A stretch of 64,000 nt of DNA, taken from Dipteris shenzhenensis. Taxonomy: Eukaryota; Polypodiophyta; Polypodiopsida; Gleicheniales. Position numbers and translations under genes: made by a program. The stretch is from NCBI GenBank assembly GCA_047967505.1, contig CM106541.1; one strand, written 5' to 3'. A model generated the notes under the pieces. The model did no database searches and was not told where the DNA came from. It saw nothing but the letters and a program-made list of their open reading frames with translations. How positions within the stretch are numbered: position 1 is the first letter of the stretch; each line of letters opens with the position of its first letter. Positions 32,801-38,899 of this stretch are shown here, in pieces.

Positions 32801-35502
32801 TTGGTATTACCCAAAGCTCCGCCAGCCAGTCACGATGCCATCTAATAGACTGTGCGCTCCCGCGATCTTGCCTAATGACCGCCGTCAACCCATAGGTCGC
32901 ATCGATTGAATTACCAGACAGAATTATATGAACTGCTCACAGACTCTCTCTAGCACCGTACAAAGGCAAGAATCATCAGCGCACCACTTACCACCAAACT
33001 GCCGTACGTAAGTACTAGCCCCGACTACCAACGGAATCACGATACATACAATTGCAAATCTAGCCTGTGCTCACAGGCTCCTGTAATCTCGTCTTCCACG
33101 CCTTCAAATCAATGACGAAAGATAACACCAAATCCCTCCAATCTCAATTCATCATTAGTCTGTCAACTTGACGTGCAGCTCCAAACCATGACAATCACCA
33201 AACATTGCGCTCTGATACCAAAATATAACGCTCACTATCTTTAACTCGCTTCACATCATCAATTTAACAGTCTATCACGGGGCAGGCACACAGAATTTCC
33301 TCCGAGCCAACCTTGGTGGTAGCAACATGTCTACATTTGAGGGCCTCTCCTCAATGCATCATTTACCCCTCTCTTGGGATAACATTGAAATCATTTGCCC
33401 CTTGGCACATTTAATGCATTTAGAGCCCTTAGCCTTAGATCCACCTAGTCTTGTGCCATGTCACCCTCACCAAGGACCTTGACCTTGATTCCTTTTTGAT
33501 AATTTATGTGAAGCCCAAACAAATATAATACAAACATTGATCCTTTAAAGGAAAATGTCGACTGACCCTTCCGAGGTCATGTTGCCTCAACTTGAGCGTA
33601 ACAGGCTGCAAGGTATAATTGCTTCAAAGAAGGTAGCATTTTTGTGAACGTTTCAGAATTGGGATCACATGTTTCAAGAGAACTGCATAGGCCTTTCTGA
33701 GTCAAAGACTCTTAGTATAGATGTTTCCAAAGTTTGTATTTGAATCACATTCTCAATTGAGAGGTGTAGTCAGGATTGTAACAGTCCAGCCTGTTACTAG
33801 GTGTCATAGGGAGAACCTCCAAGGAAGACAGAATGGTCTGCACTTACTGCATAAACTTTTTGCATGCTTCTTGAAGCAGCATTATGGCATGCATTAGTCT
33901 GGAATATACTGTCTGATAGCATATCAAATATTGTGGACTTTCTGACTTGTTGTCCCTGCAGGTGAAGCTTTTAGCACAGAAAGCACGAGATGGGAAACTT
34001 TCACCTCAGGAGTTTCAAGGAGGTTCTTTCAGGTACATGAGGGCAATGTCTGATTTGCTACGTAAGACGAGCTGTATGGGCTTTGTTTGTATTTATCTTG
34101 GTGCAAGAACAAAATTGGGACTAGAATTGAGATCTATCTGCTTTGATAAGCATCTTAGAAATTGCCGAGTTTCTCAAATGATCTTGTTAAACTGCTCTAA
34201 GTTACAGATATCAAAATTTGGGATAAAATGTGATGTTAACTGATGTGTCTTGTTTATTGGCAGCATCTCAAATTTGGGTATGTTTTCTGTAGATCACTTC
34301 TGTGCCATCATCAACCCCCCACAGGTATTGATATAGCCGAAGAGGCTTTCTGTCATCTTTTTGTCCAATTCTCCATAAACAGAGATATGTACGGTGAAAT
34401 AGTAGGACAGATTTTTCTCTTAGAACCTGCTGTTTGATATTGAAAACTGAATTGGAGTTTGGTGGCTTCCAGGATTGGGGAGTGGAGGGGTTTCAAAAAT
34501 TTTAGATAGTGATTTCTGAATCAGAGTTTTGTAGTTGTCTTTACCAATGGAAGATTTATTTGAGGAAATAGTGACAAAACACTACAACCATTTATTCCTT
34601 TAATGTCGGGCTTTTTTCTTGTGAGATTGGTTAGACAAATGGCTGCTGAATCCTACCCTCTGTGGTAAGCTTATTGGCCTGCCTATTTTGAGTGGTAGTG
34701 ACGGTGTAGCTATTGATTGCAGCTAAGAGTGAGGCATTTTAGATTTGAGAAGTCCTTGAAGGGAAGGACACATGCCTAGTTAGTCTGTTAGCAAATGGAA
34801 GATATCGAAATTTATGAAAGTGCTGGTAAAACTATAGTAAATCCCTGAGACAATGGCCTCCTGAGGTTCTTGCGAAGCTATTTTCTTGCAAATTGTTTGG
34901 ACTCCATGATCTTTCTGTGCATTGTTCTTTTTTGTGAGATTACCCTATTATCGTGTCATGAGAAAGTAGTGTCTTCTTGTTAGGATTCGACATCAGGGTA
35001 TCTTTAAGAATTTACTGCCTGAGTTTTGTTCTCATGATGCTGAGCAGGCGTGTATCCTTGCTGTTGGCCGAGGTGAACCAGTAGTGATCTGGGAAGAAGA
35101 TGCAAATGGTTGGTATTCAAGCCTTGAATCATGCATTCTCATATTTATAGTATATGATACTTGTACAATCAGTGCTGAGTTACTTTTTGATTCTCTTGTA
35201 TTTTCTTGTCATTCAGGTCAGGGAAAACCATCCTCTTCCACAAAGATGATACTCACCTTATCGGCTGACCATCGGGTTGTCGATGTTGACATTGGAGGTG
35301 GGACATGACTTGATCATCTAGACCACTAGAAATAGTGCATTTTTGAAATTACTAAATAGTCCTCACAAAGACAGATAACCCACTTTGCTTTGGTGTCGTC
35401 TTGCATTCAGCAATGTGTTTATGGTTTTTATTTGATTTTGCAGGTCGATTTCTGGATACCCTAGCTGGAATTTTCAGGGAACCCATAAAATTTTTGTTAT
35501 GA
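14760..35502 (+). CDS. LTA3: Dihydrolipoamide acetyltransferase (E2) of mitochondrial pyruvate dehydrogenase, LTA3-type; 5' end missing
   Basis: E2 moves the acetyl group from lipoyl-lysine to CoA and forms the core of the pyruvate dehydrogenase complex. Fifteen exons (14760-14809, 14892-14936, 15078-15151, 15874-15943, 19726-20163, 20270-20330, 20453-20497, 20754-20837, 20918-20994, 21103-21165, 33962-34032, 34264-34324, 35048-35108, 35217-35297, 35444-35502) join in frame to 445 residues plus TGA, and every intron is GT-AG. Residues 1-79 form a lipoyl domain with [10 protein letters not shown] (lipoyl Lys codon 15,117-15,119). An alanine/serine-rich linker follows, then the E3/E1-binding domain ([11 protein letters not shown]...[13 protein letters not shown]) and the acyltransferase domain ([22 protein letters not shown]). 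The [14 protein letters not shown] segment resembles LTA3 more than the other mitochondrial E2s. The Gly that normally follows the catalytic His-x3-Asp is Val. The start codon, transit peptide and any second lipoyl domain are upstream and unseen. Confidence 0.93.
14892..14936 (+). CDS. LTA3: E2 exon b: lipoyl domain
   Basis: Fifteen codons, [15 protein letters not shown], matching the GNI-x-W-x-KKEGD motif of E2 lipoyl domains. Acceptor GGCAG, donor GTAACC. Confidence 0.9.
15078..15151 (+). CDS. LTA3: E2 exon c: lipoyl-lysine exon
   Basis: Encodes [20 protein letters not shown] and then VMEEG. The Lys of ETDK is the lipoylation site at the hairpin tip. Ends in phase 2; donor GTATGT. Confidence 0.93.
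15874..15943 (+). CDS. LTA3: E2 exon d: end of lipoyl domain
   Basis: Encodes [20 protein letters not shown] and then AII. The split Gly codon is completed by the first base. The 3.8-kb intron 4 follows; donor GTAAGT. Confidence 0.92.
15944..16639. other. Intron 4, left part
   Basis: Intronic sequence with no recognised element, up to the LINE tail near 16,640. Confidence 0.5.
16640..17800 (-). mobile_element. LINE remnant (L1-type, 3' part) in intron 4
   Basis: The minus strand keeps a 171-codon frame (17,426 to 16,911) with [11 protein letters not shown] near its start, like the zinc-binding segment that follows plant L1 reverse transcriptases. Further along is [16 protein letters not shown]. 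Its 3' end near 16,640-16,680 (minus strand CTCTAATAGATGGTTCTTTT) matches the tails of the LINEs at 7,430 and 42,897. Upstream in the element, [10 protein letters not shown] aligns with GKEWRIDP of the 7,430 copy. No reverse transcriptase core is present. The element is antisense to the host gene. Confidence 0.65.
17802..17862 (-). pseudogene. BELL-class (TALE) homeobox fragment
   Basis: The minus strand encodes [18 protein letters not shown] without interruption (17,855 down to 17,802). These 18 residues match the recognition helix and end of BEL1-like plant homeodomains. Immediately upstream is TGCTGGCAG, a good splice acceptor, so the fragment looks like the start of a genuine 3' homeobox exon with its intron edge. 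After MVE the match stops and the reading passes into sequence leading to the LINE. I saw no helix 1-2, SKY or BELL domain in the window. It is a captured or transposed gene piece, not a gene. Confidence 0.8.
17863..19725. other. Intron 4, right part; one unexplained open stretch
   Basis: No transposon motif recognised. On the + strand, frame-3 codons from 18,695 to about 18,976 are open apart from one TAG at 18,811-18,813. They include the charged stretch [16 protein letters not shown] cannot assign it. The region ends in the acceptor AATGCAG before 19,726. Confidence 0.4.
19726..20163 (+). CDS. LTA3: E2 exon e: linker and E3/E1-binding domain
   Basis: The largest exon, 146 codons. It opens with [13 protein letters not shown], closing the lipoyl domain. 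An Ala/Ser/Glu-rich flexible linker follows. The peripheral-subunit-binding domain is at residues about 50-85 of the exon ([20 protein letters not shown], then [18 protein letters not shown]). A second Ser/Pro/Lys-rich linker leads to [11 protein letters not shown], the start of the catalytic domain. Confidence 0.95.
20270..20330 (+). CDS. LTA3: E2 exon f: catalytic domain
   Basis: Encodes [20 protein letters not shown], the conserved first helix and strand of the acyltransferase domain. Acceptor TTGCAG, donor GTCAGT, phase 1. Confidence 0.93.
20453..20497 (+). CDS. LTA3: E2 exon g: catalytic domain
   Basis: Encodes [15 protein letters not shown] in frame with its neighbours. Acceptor TTTCAG, donor GTAGGC. 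Confidence 0.88.
20754..20837 (+). CDS. LTA3: E2 exon h: catalytic domain
   Basis: Encodes [20 protein letters not shown] and then [18 protein letters not shown] is a hallmark of 2-oxoacid dehydrogenase acyltransferases. Acceptor TTTCAG, donor GTAAAC. Confidence 0.94.
20918..20994 (+). CDS. LTA3: E2 exon i: catalytic domain
   Basis: Encodes [20 protein letters not shown] and then VATDK. The D-I-S-I-A-V-A-T strand lines the active-site channel in this family. Acceptor TTGCAG, donor GTGGTT. Confidence 0.93.
21103..21165 (+). CDS. LTA3: E2 exon j: catalytic domain
   Basis: Encodes [20 protein letters not shown] and then E. [11 protein letters not shown] is the conserved motif after the active-site strand. 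The 12.8-kb intron 10 follows; donor GTGTGT. Confidence 0.94.
21166..22129. other. Intron 10, left part
   Basis: Intronic sequence with no recognised element. Short frames near 21,426-21,650 show no domain. Confidence 0.45.
22130..22762 (-). mobile_element. LTR remnant (3' LTR) in intron 10
   Basis: On the minus strand an LTR starts TGTTGAAGTATGGGC at 22,762, directly after a purine run. A TATAAAAA box lies at about 22,374-22,381 in a GC-rich surround. The general make-up resembles the solo LTR at 6,136. The other end (near 22,130) is uncertain and no target duplication was found. Confidence 0.5.
22763..22780 (-). other. Polypurine tract of the 22.1-22.8 kb LTR remnant
   Basis: The minus strand reads GGAAGGAGGGGAGATTGA immediately before the LTR start. 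This shows the remnant is a 3' LTR with a scrap of interior rather than a clean solo LTR. Confidence 0.5.
23068..23206 (-). repeat. 3' LTR of deleted copia
   Basis: It shares TGAAGGGTTGC at its + strand left end, then GGAGCAGAAATGC and the ..CCTAAACCCT..G.GTGGTCAAC end, with the partner at 25,461. On the minus strand it begins TGTTGACCACGC. The copies have diverged considerably. Confidence 0.65.
23207..23221 (-). other. Polypurine tract of deleted copia
   Basis: Minus strand CCATGGAGGGGGGTC lies directly before the 3' LTR start. Confidence 0.5.
23285..24022 (-). pseudogene. Copia RT end/RNase H remnant
   Basis: The frame from 24,022 carries PLCHKDAF (the end of the integrase-RT linker, as in the copia at 13,150). 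It then jumps to [10 protein letters not shown] and [20 protein letters not shown] from the RT-RNase H junction, so most of the RT is deleted. From 23,746 the RNase H region follows ([47 protein letters not shown]). A stop lies between the two frames. Confidence 0.85.
24320..24526 (-). pseudogene. Copia gag N-terminus remnant
   Basis: Sixty-eight codons, starting [20 protein letters not shown] and continuing with Y-L and [12 protein letters not shown]. This is the start of a copia gag (the substrate-like F/L-D-G-x-N-Y block). It is then joined to unrelated sequence. A roughly 80-bp segment (TTCTTCGGTCACT..CTTGATATGTGGT) occurs twice next to it, at about 24,174 and 24,273. Confidence 0.7.
25448..25459 (-). 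other. Primer-binding site of deleted copia
   Basis: Minus strand TGGTATCAAAGC, one base inside the 5' LTR. It differs by one base from the tRNA-iMet-type site TGGTATCAGAGC. Confidence 0.75.
25461..25606 (-). repeat. 5' LTR of deleted copia
   Basis: Partner of 23,068-23,206. On the minus strand its 3' end is GCAACCCTTCA, followed by one base and the primer site. The 5' end near 25,606 is approximate. Confidence 0.65.
25880..26370 (-). mobile_element. LTR-element remnant: primer site and 5' LTR end (intron 10)
   Basis: At 26,166-26,179 the minus strand reads TGCTATCAAAGCC, close to a tRNA-Met primer site. To its right a possible LTR end begins on the + strand TGTGAAGTTTG (26,181). The sequence at 26,270-26,310 has the AACCCTAAACCCTAG look of other LTR ends in this window. 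No coding motif is visible. The boundaries are uncertain. Confidence 0.35.
26371..27092. other. Intron 10, middle part
   Basis: AT-rich sequence with no recognised element, up to the gypsy target duplication at 27,093. Confidence 0.4.
27093..27097. repeat. Target-site duplication, left copy
   Basis: GGCTG directly before the LTR end TATAACGCTC; its twin is at 33,604-33,608. Confidence 0.9.
27098..27561 (-). repeat. Left (3') LTR of the chromovirus
   Basis: 464 bp. On the minus strand it runs from TGTTACGCTCAAG to GAGCGTTATA, so the ends form an imperfect inverted repeat (last bases TA instead of CA). It carries 84 bp not present in the other LTR (from about 27,204, AACTCTAGAATAG...). Confidence 0.93.
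27562..27575 (-). other. Polypurine tract of the chromovirus
   Basis: Minus strand GAAGAGGAAAGGAA, directly before the 3' LTR. Confidence 0.85.
27581..27770 (-). pseudogene. Chromodomain of the chromovirus pol
   Basis: The minus strand encodes [20 protein letters not shown] and then [13 protein letters not shown], followed by TGA where the family has Trp. Reading continues to a further TGA at 27,581-27,583, next to the polypurine tract. Chromodomains at the integrase C-terminus are thought to guide insertion to particular chromatin. Confidence 0.8.
27771..28880 (-). pseudogene. Integrase of the chromovirus
   Basis: The order is: zinc-binding HHCC segment ([11 protein letters not shown] and CFSC, about 28,840-28,700), then the core with SMDFIVGLP (first Asp), VSDKDVKF (second Asp) and DGQMKRINQ. 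The catalytic Glu normally follows DGQ-x; here the codon at 28,314-28,316 is AAA (Lys), so the DDE triad is broken. After a frameshift near 27,985 the C-terminal [20 protein letters not shown] and [10 protein letters not shown] segment follows. Confidence 0.9.
28881..29512 (-). pseudogene. RNase H of the chromovirus
   Basis: [20 protein letters not shown] and then [11 protein letters not shown] are recognisable. The Asp expected in the T-D-A-S type motif has become Ala (ESAVSG), removing a metal-binding residue. An in-frame stop lies near 29,095 (VADA*) and one frame change occurs near 29,260. Confidence 0.8.
29476..30218 (-). pseudogene. Reverse transcriptase of the chromovirus
   Basis: A 217-codon open stretch from 30,129 carries [53 protein letters not shown] and the catalytic FIDDILVF (about 29,833-29,853), then GFIITPEGV and [19 protein letters not shown]. 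The catalytic Asp pair is intact. The N-terminal part (30,130-30,218) is broken by a frameshift at a T-run (30,171-30,178). Confidence 0.92.
30219..30926 (-). pseudogene. Protease and protease-RT linker of the chromovirus
   Basis: The retropepsin segment reads [19 protein letters not shown]. The active-site Asp is at 30,882-30,884, but the usual D-S/T-G is D-S-A. MADGS and TEVWDQ follow. A frame break near 30,600-30,620 separates it from the linker (30,599-30,219), which ends with the [16 protein letters not shown] motif that precedes gypsy RTs. Confidence 0.85.
31158..32241 (-). pseudogene. gag of the chromovirus
   Basis: The probable ATG is at 32,239-32,241 ([11 protein letters not shown]). 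TAG stops lie at 32,095-32,097 and 31,876-31,878, and a frameshift lies near 31,625. Retrotransposon gag motifs include [25 protein letters not shown] and [11 protein letters not shown], then a Lys/Pro-rich tail and a zinc knuckle remnant CFGCLQPHQ followed by a stop and KDCP. The knuckle lacks one residue between Cys and His. Confidence 0.85.
32242..33208 (-). other. Untranslated leader of the chromovirus
   Basis: 967 bp between primer site and gag with no coding signal. An (AT)n run lies at 32,264-32,276. Confidence 0.7.
33209..33220 (-). other. Primer-binding site of the chromovirus
   Basis: Minus strand TGGTATCAGAGC, a perfect tRNA-iMet-type site, three bases inside the 5' LTR. Confidence 0.93.
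33224..33603 (-). repeat. Right (5') LTR of the chromovirus
   Basis: 380 bp, matching 27,098-27,561 except for the 84-bp indel and about 16 substitutions by eye. Confidence 0.93.
33604..33608. repeat. Target-site duplication, right copy
   Basis: GGCTG directly after the LTR end GAGCGTAACA. Confidence 0.9.
33962..34032 (+). CDS. LTA3: E2 exon k: catalytic domain
   Basis: Encodes [20 protein letters not shown] and then GSF. It continues directly from exon j across the 12.8-kb intron in the correct phase. Acceptor CTGCAG, donor GTACAT. Confidence 0.93.
34264..34324 (+). CDS. LTA3: E2 exon l: catalytic domain
   Basis: Encodes [20 protein letters not shown] and then Q. The SNLGMF and INPPQ motifs are diagnostic of E2 acyltransferases. 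Acceptor TGGCAG, donor GTATTG. Confidence 0.95.
34325..35047. other. Intron 12
   Basis: AT-rich intron of 723 bp with no recognised element. Confidence 0.7.
35048..35108 (+). CDS. LTA3: E2 exon m: catalytic domain
   Basis: Encodes [20 protein letters not shown]. The usual small residue before ILAVG is Cys here. Acceptor GAGCAG, donor GTTGGT. Confidence 0.9.
35217..35297 (+). CDS. LTA3: E2 exon n: active-site exon
   Basis: Encodes [20 protein letters not shown] and then DVDIG. The catalytic His codon is 35,270-35,272 and the Asp codon 35,282-35,284. The next codon, 35,285-35,287, is GTT (Val) where the family motif HRxxDG has Gly. Donor GTGGGA. Confidence 0.93.
35444..35502 (+). CDS. LTA3: E2 exon o: C-terminus and stop
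   Basis: Encodes [18 protein letters not shown] and then TGA. F-L and the spacing to the active site match family C-termini ending in LL. Acceptor TTGCAG after a T-rich tract. Confidence 0.9.
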
Positions 35503-37111
35503 ACCTAGAAGGTTCACATTCTTTATCTGAAATTTTTTCTTTGAATTCTTCCAACCAAGGAAGAGAGAGAGAGTAAATCAGTAGAGTCAAACTATCCAGT
35601 GGCTCACAGGCAGAGAGAATGAGCATCTGCTGGATTGGTTTATCGGATTGGAGTTTGTAAAGGGGAATGGTGTGCAGAATAAGTATTCCTTTCGGATGGA
35701 TAGAATTTCCACATACTTTTTCCCTGTCTTGCAGCACAGGGAGTCTTTTGTGAAATTTGAGAAGTGACAGAGGATCAAACTGCTGTAGGCAGCCTACATT
35801 CACAGTCCCTTCTATTCTTCTGTTTCCATACACCAAATAAGAAGCTAGCTTTTAAGGTGCCTTTTCTTTTGCAGTTAAATCTTTTTTTTTTTGGGCAGTT
35901 GAATCTTTATGAGCCTCTCTTGAATATTTCTAAAAATGGTAATGTGATGACTTAATATGTTTATATGAAATCTCTCTCTAGGGGCTAGTTTATTATTGGT
36001 GCATTTGTGGAGAATCCGTATCAACTTGTGGAGAAAAACAAATTGGAAAAATATGTATCCGAACACAATTGAGGTTTGGTAAATTAGTCAAACATTTACC
36101 CTTAATTTAATACTCTATCTTTATGACTGATTTTGAAACCTTTATCTATATCATGATATCAAGCTTTCAACACATCAAGGTTTCTTGATGAAAGGTTGTC
36201 TTCCACATTGTAACCTAGTCTATCAAGAAGAATGCAGCTAAGCATTTGTGTATAGAGACATGAGTTTGTCTTATCCCAAGCAGCTTGCTTGTTAAGGAGT
36301 GATGGAAGCAATGCATAATTTTTGCAGGAGTCTCCACACTCTCAAATTCTCTATTCTTAAGTTTTTGGGCATGAAATATAGAGAATACTCATGACAATGC
36401 AAATCACTAAGATGTCAATTATTATGAAGAAACTTCTCCATTTTCCTCGCGTGGAAGGCACCACGATGTAAAACCACTCTCCAGTAGTACTCCAGTTAGA
36501 GCAGCCGTGCCGAGGTCTTCCCCAAAAGGGGGTCCGCATTCTAGAGGACCCCCTGTAGGACGAGGAGATTGAGCGGGGAATGGCAGAGATTTGGCAGTAG
36601 TTAGAGACGGCACCTTGCTAGGGCTGGGCTTCGTGGTAAACACCCATTAGGATGCCTAACCTACCATGAATTACAACCAATTTCTCCTCTTGGTGCAACT
36701 CCCTAGTAGATGACCTTAACTCAGGGGGTTCACCTCCCAAAATTTTAGTGTACTACGTGCATTCGAAAGGAGGGGTATTTTAATTCCACTTTTGGAAAAA
36801 TTTTAACAGGTTTACAATAATAGGAGGGGGTTTTTAATTCAACTTTAGAAAAAAACCCATTAGTTTATAAGTAAAGAGGGGTGGTTTTATTGGGAGAAAA
36901 TCTGATACTAAGAATCTCAAAGAAATAGAAGCAATGGAAAAATCAGCCAAAACAAACTTATAATGATCAAAGATGGAGAATTAAAAGGTAAAGTTGAAGG
37001 AAAATTGCAAGATTAGAGGATCTTATTGACATATGTTAAGGTAGGCCCTAGGGTTCCTAATATAACAGAGATAACATATATACTCTTTCTATTTGAAGGA
37101 GCAAGCAACTA
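35503..37111. other. 3' flank of E2; no further gene
   Basis: The 3' UTR should begin here, but I see no clear poly(A) signal that decides its end. At 36,430-36,640 a GC-richer block has open frames on the minus strand (P-R-P-T-G-G-P-L-E-C-G) that I do not recognise. Around 36,768-36,885 a roughly 58-bp segment (AGGAGGGG..TTTTTAATTC) is tandemly duplicated with divergence. Confidence 0.45.
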
Positions 37112-37163
37112 TCTACTCAGGCGTCTATAACATGGCTCAATCATAGTATGTAGCTACACTTGC

Positions 37164-37349
37164 TTACCTACTCATCTTTTTCTCTATCCTAGCAACAATA
37201 GACCAGAGACTCTTCTCCATGAGATACAAGCAGATGCTGAGCTGCCATGTCGGAAAGTTAGCAATAAATTTCTCCAATTTCATTGACCCTTTATGAGCGG
37301 ACCCCATCAAGCTGGCTCCAATACCATATGCTGGATCAAACTCAAACAC
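37164..37349 (-). pseudogene. Copia gag N-terminal remnant
   Basis: The minus strand encodes KLEKFIANFPTWQLSICLYL followed by MEKSLWSIV. The F-x-TWQL and LMEKSLW block is typical near the start of copia gag. It is fused to unrelated sequence at both ends. Confidence 0.75.
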
Positions 37350-37609
37350 TATTCACACGAAATAATAGAAAACATCTCAGAGAAAGAAATTGACAGTATG
37401 AAAACTGAAAGCTATTCTATATTGCAAAGTAGGACAACAAAAGATTCCAAGAATGAAAGCTCCTCATCCCTATTTGACTTCATGGAGCTTGACATTGGAG
37501 AAGTCCACTCAGCGGGATGCAAGGAATGAAAAGACCCTCACTATTGGTAGAGCGCTTGGCAGGAAAGACAACCATCATGTTGACTTATCTAAGTCTGCAT
37601 GTGGGAACT

Positions 37610-38123
37610 AGGTTGAAATAGAAACCATGTTCGGATTTAGATGGAAGAATTCTAAGGTACTGCTCAAGCAAGAGTTTTTCAGACTGAAGATGATGGGAGT
37701 AATCAATCTTGGAGAGCACCTTAGCAAGATTCGTTTGGAAGAAGATGATACAAAGGCAGTGCTTTGATCAAGCCTGTCACCAGCCTATGATGATATTGTG
37801 AAGATCCTAAGGGTGAACAGTGACATAAGTTGGAAAGAGACGATCTCTACATTTTTGGATGATGAGCGTTGGCATGAGATCTATCCCTATGAACAATAGG
37901 CCTATATCACTAAGGCAGCTACTTGTAAGAATAAATTTCTTAAGAAAGACAATCATGACTAATTCAAGTGTGCATATTGTGGCAACCACGGTCATAAAGA
38001 GGAGTATTGCTTTAACAAGCGTGAAGACACGGAAAAGAAGAACAAAGAAGCAGCAAATCTTGTGGCAGACGAGTATGCAGGGTTGTGTGTGGCTGGACCA
38101 AATGACGAGGGCTATGCTTTCTG
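37610..38123 (+). pseudogene. Copia gag middle and zinc knuckle remnant
   Basis: The + strand encodes a gag stretch with KNSKVLLKQEFFRLKMM, EHLSKIRLEEDDTKAVL, LSPAYDDIVKIL and then a CCHC knuckle, CAYCGNHGHKEEYC (37,969-38,010). KNKEAANLVADEYAGLCVAG ends it. Stops occur near 37,766, 37,899 and 37,961. Its orientation is opposite to the N-terminal piece next door. Confidence 0.85.
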
Positions 38124-38899
38124 AAGGGTGCAATGACTTAGTAGGATCTATGATTAGTTCTCTTTGTGTTTGGCTGTTGGTTTTGATAGCCTTTCCAATT
38201 TTGGATGTGATGAAATGTCACGTATGGGTTGAAGACTCTTGATCCCCACTTTGTTTTGTGAGGAAATTTCTTTGTGTGTGCATCCGTTTCGAGCCTGTAC
38301 TAGGACTTTGTTTTGTGAAGCTCTTTATTGAGCATTGGTTGGTTTGTATGGTGTATAGACATTTGAACAGTAAGTTATTGTCATCCCTATCTTCGTCTTG
38401 AAGGGGCCTATTAGGAAGACTAAACCTTAAGGGATCTCTTGATATGCAGTTGTGGGTTAGTAGTGGTTCTAGTTAGGATATAATAGGGGTTACCCACGTG
38501 GCAGTGTTATGGGCTGCATGCCTGTGTATGGATATCTTTTGGAGAGGACATCGACTGTTCCAGGTGGAGTATTTGGTCCTATATGCTCCTCGAGTTTGTG
38601 GAACAGTCTTCTTAGTTATTCTTGGCTGGTTTCTGTTGATCACATGTGATGCTTTGCTTGTGATTATAGTGGCTGCTACCCGCTTCTACTCAGGCGTCTA
38701 TAACATGGTTCATTGTCATAGTATGTAGCTACACTTTCTTTTCATGATGTAATTCCAACAAGCTCAATATGATGAGCAGCTTTCATTCTTGGAATCTTTT
38801 ATTGTCCTTTTAGGTTTCATATTGTCAATGTCTTTCTCTGAGATGTTTTCTATTATTTCATGTGTCTAGTGTCTGAATTTGATTCATCATGGATTGAGG

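Larger units (their letters stand above)
27098..33603 (-). mobile_element. Complete but dead Ty3/gypsy chromovirus in intron 10
   Basis: The 6,506-bp element is flanked by a perfect 5-bp target duplication, GGCTG (27,093-27,097 and 33,604-33,608). The order on the minus strand is LTR, primer site, leader, gag, protease, RT, RNase H, integrase, chromodomain, polypurine tract, LTR. This order with a C-terminal chromodomain defines chromoviruses. Stops, frameshifts and replaced catalytic residues (see parts) mean it cannot move by itself. The LTRs differ at about 16 of roughly 380 aligned positions by eye, so the insertion is not recent. It lies antisense to the E2 gene and accounts for half of intron 10. 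Confidence 0.95.
37112..38886. mobile_element. Rearranged copia gag locus with inverted repeat
   Basis: A roughly 50-bp segment starting TCTACTCAGGCGTCTATAAC occurs in the same orientation at 37,112-37,160 and 38,685-38,735. Inside, 37,333-37,492 matches the reverse complement of 38,758-38,886 (shared AATAATAGAAAACATCTCAG and AAAGATTCCAAGAATGAAAG). One gag piece reads on the minus strand and another on the plus strand. I cannot order the original element with certainty. Confidence 0.6.
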
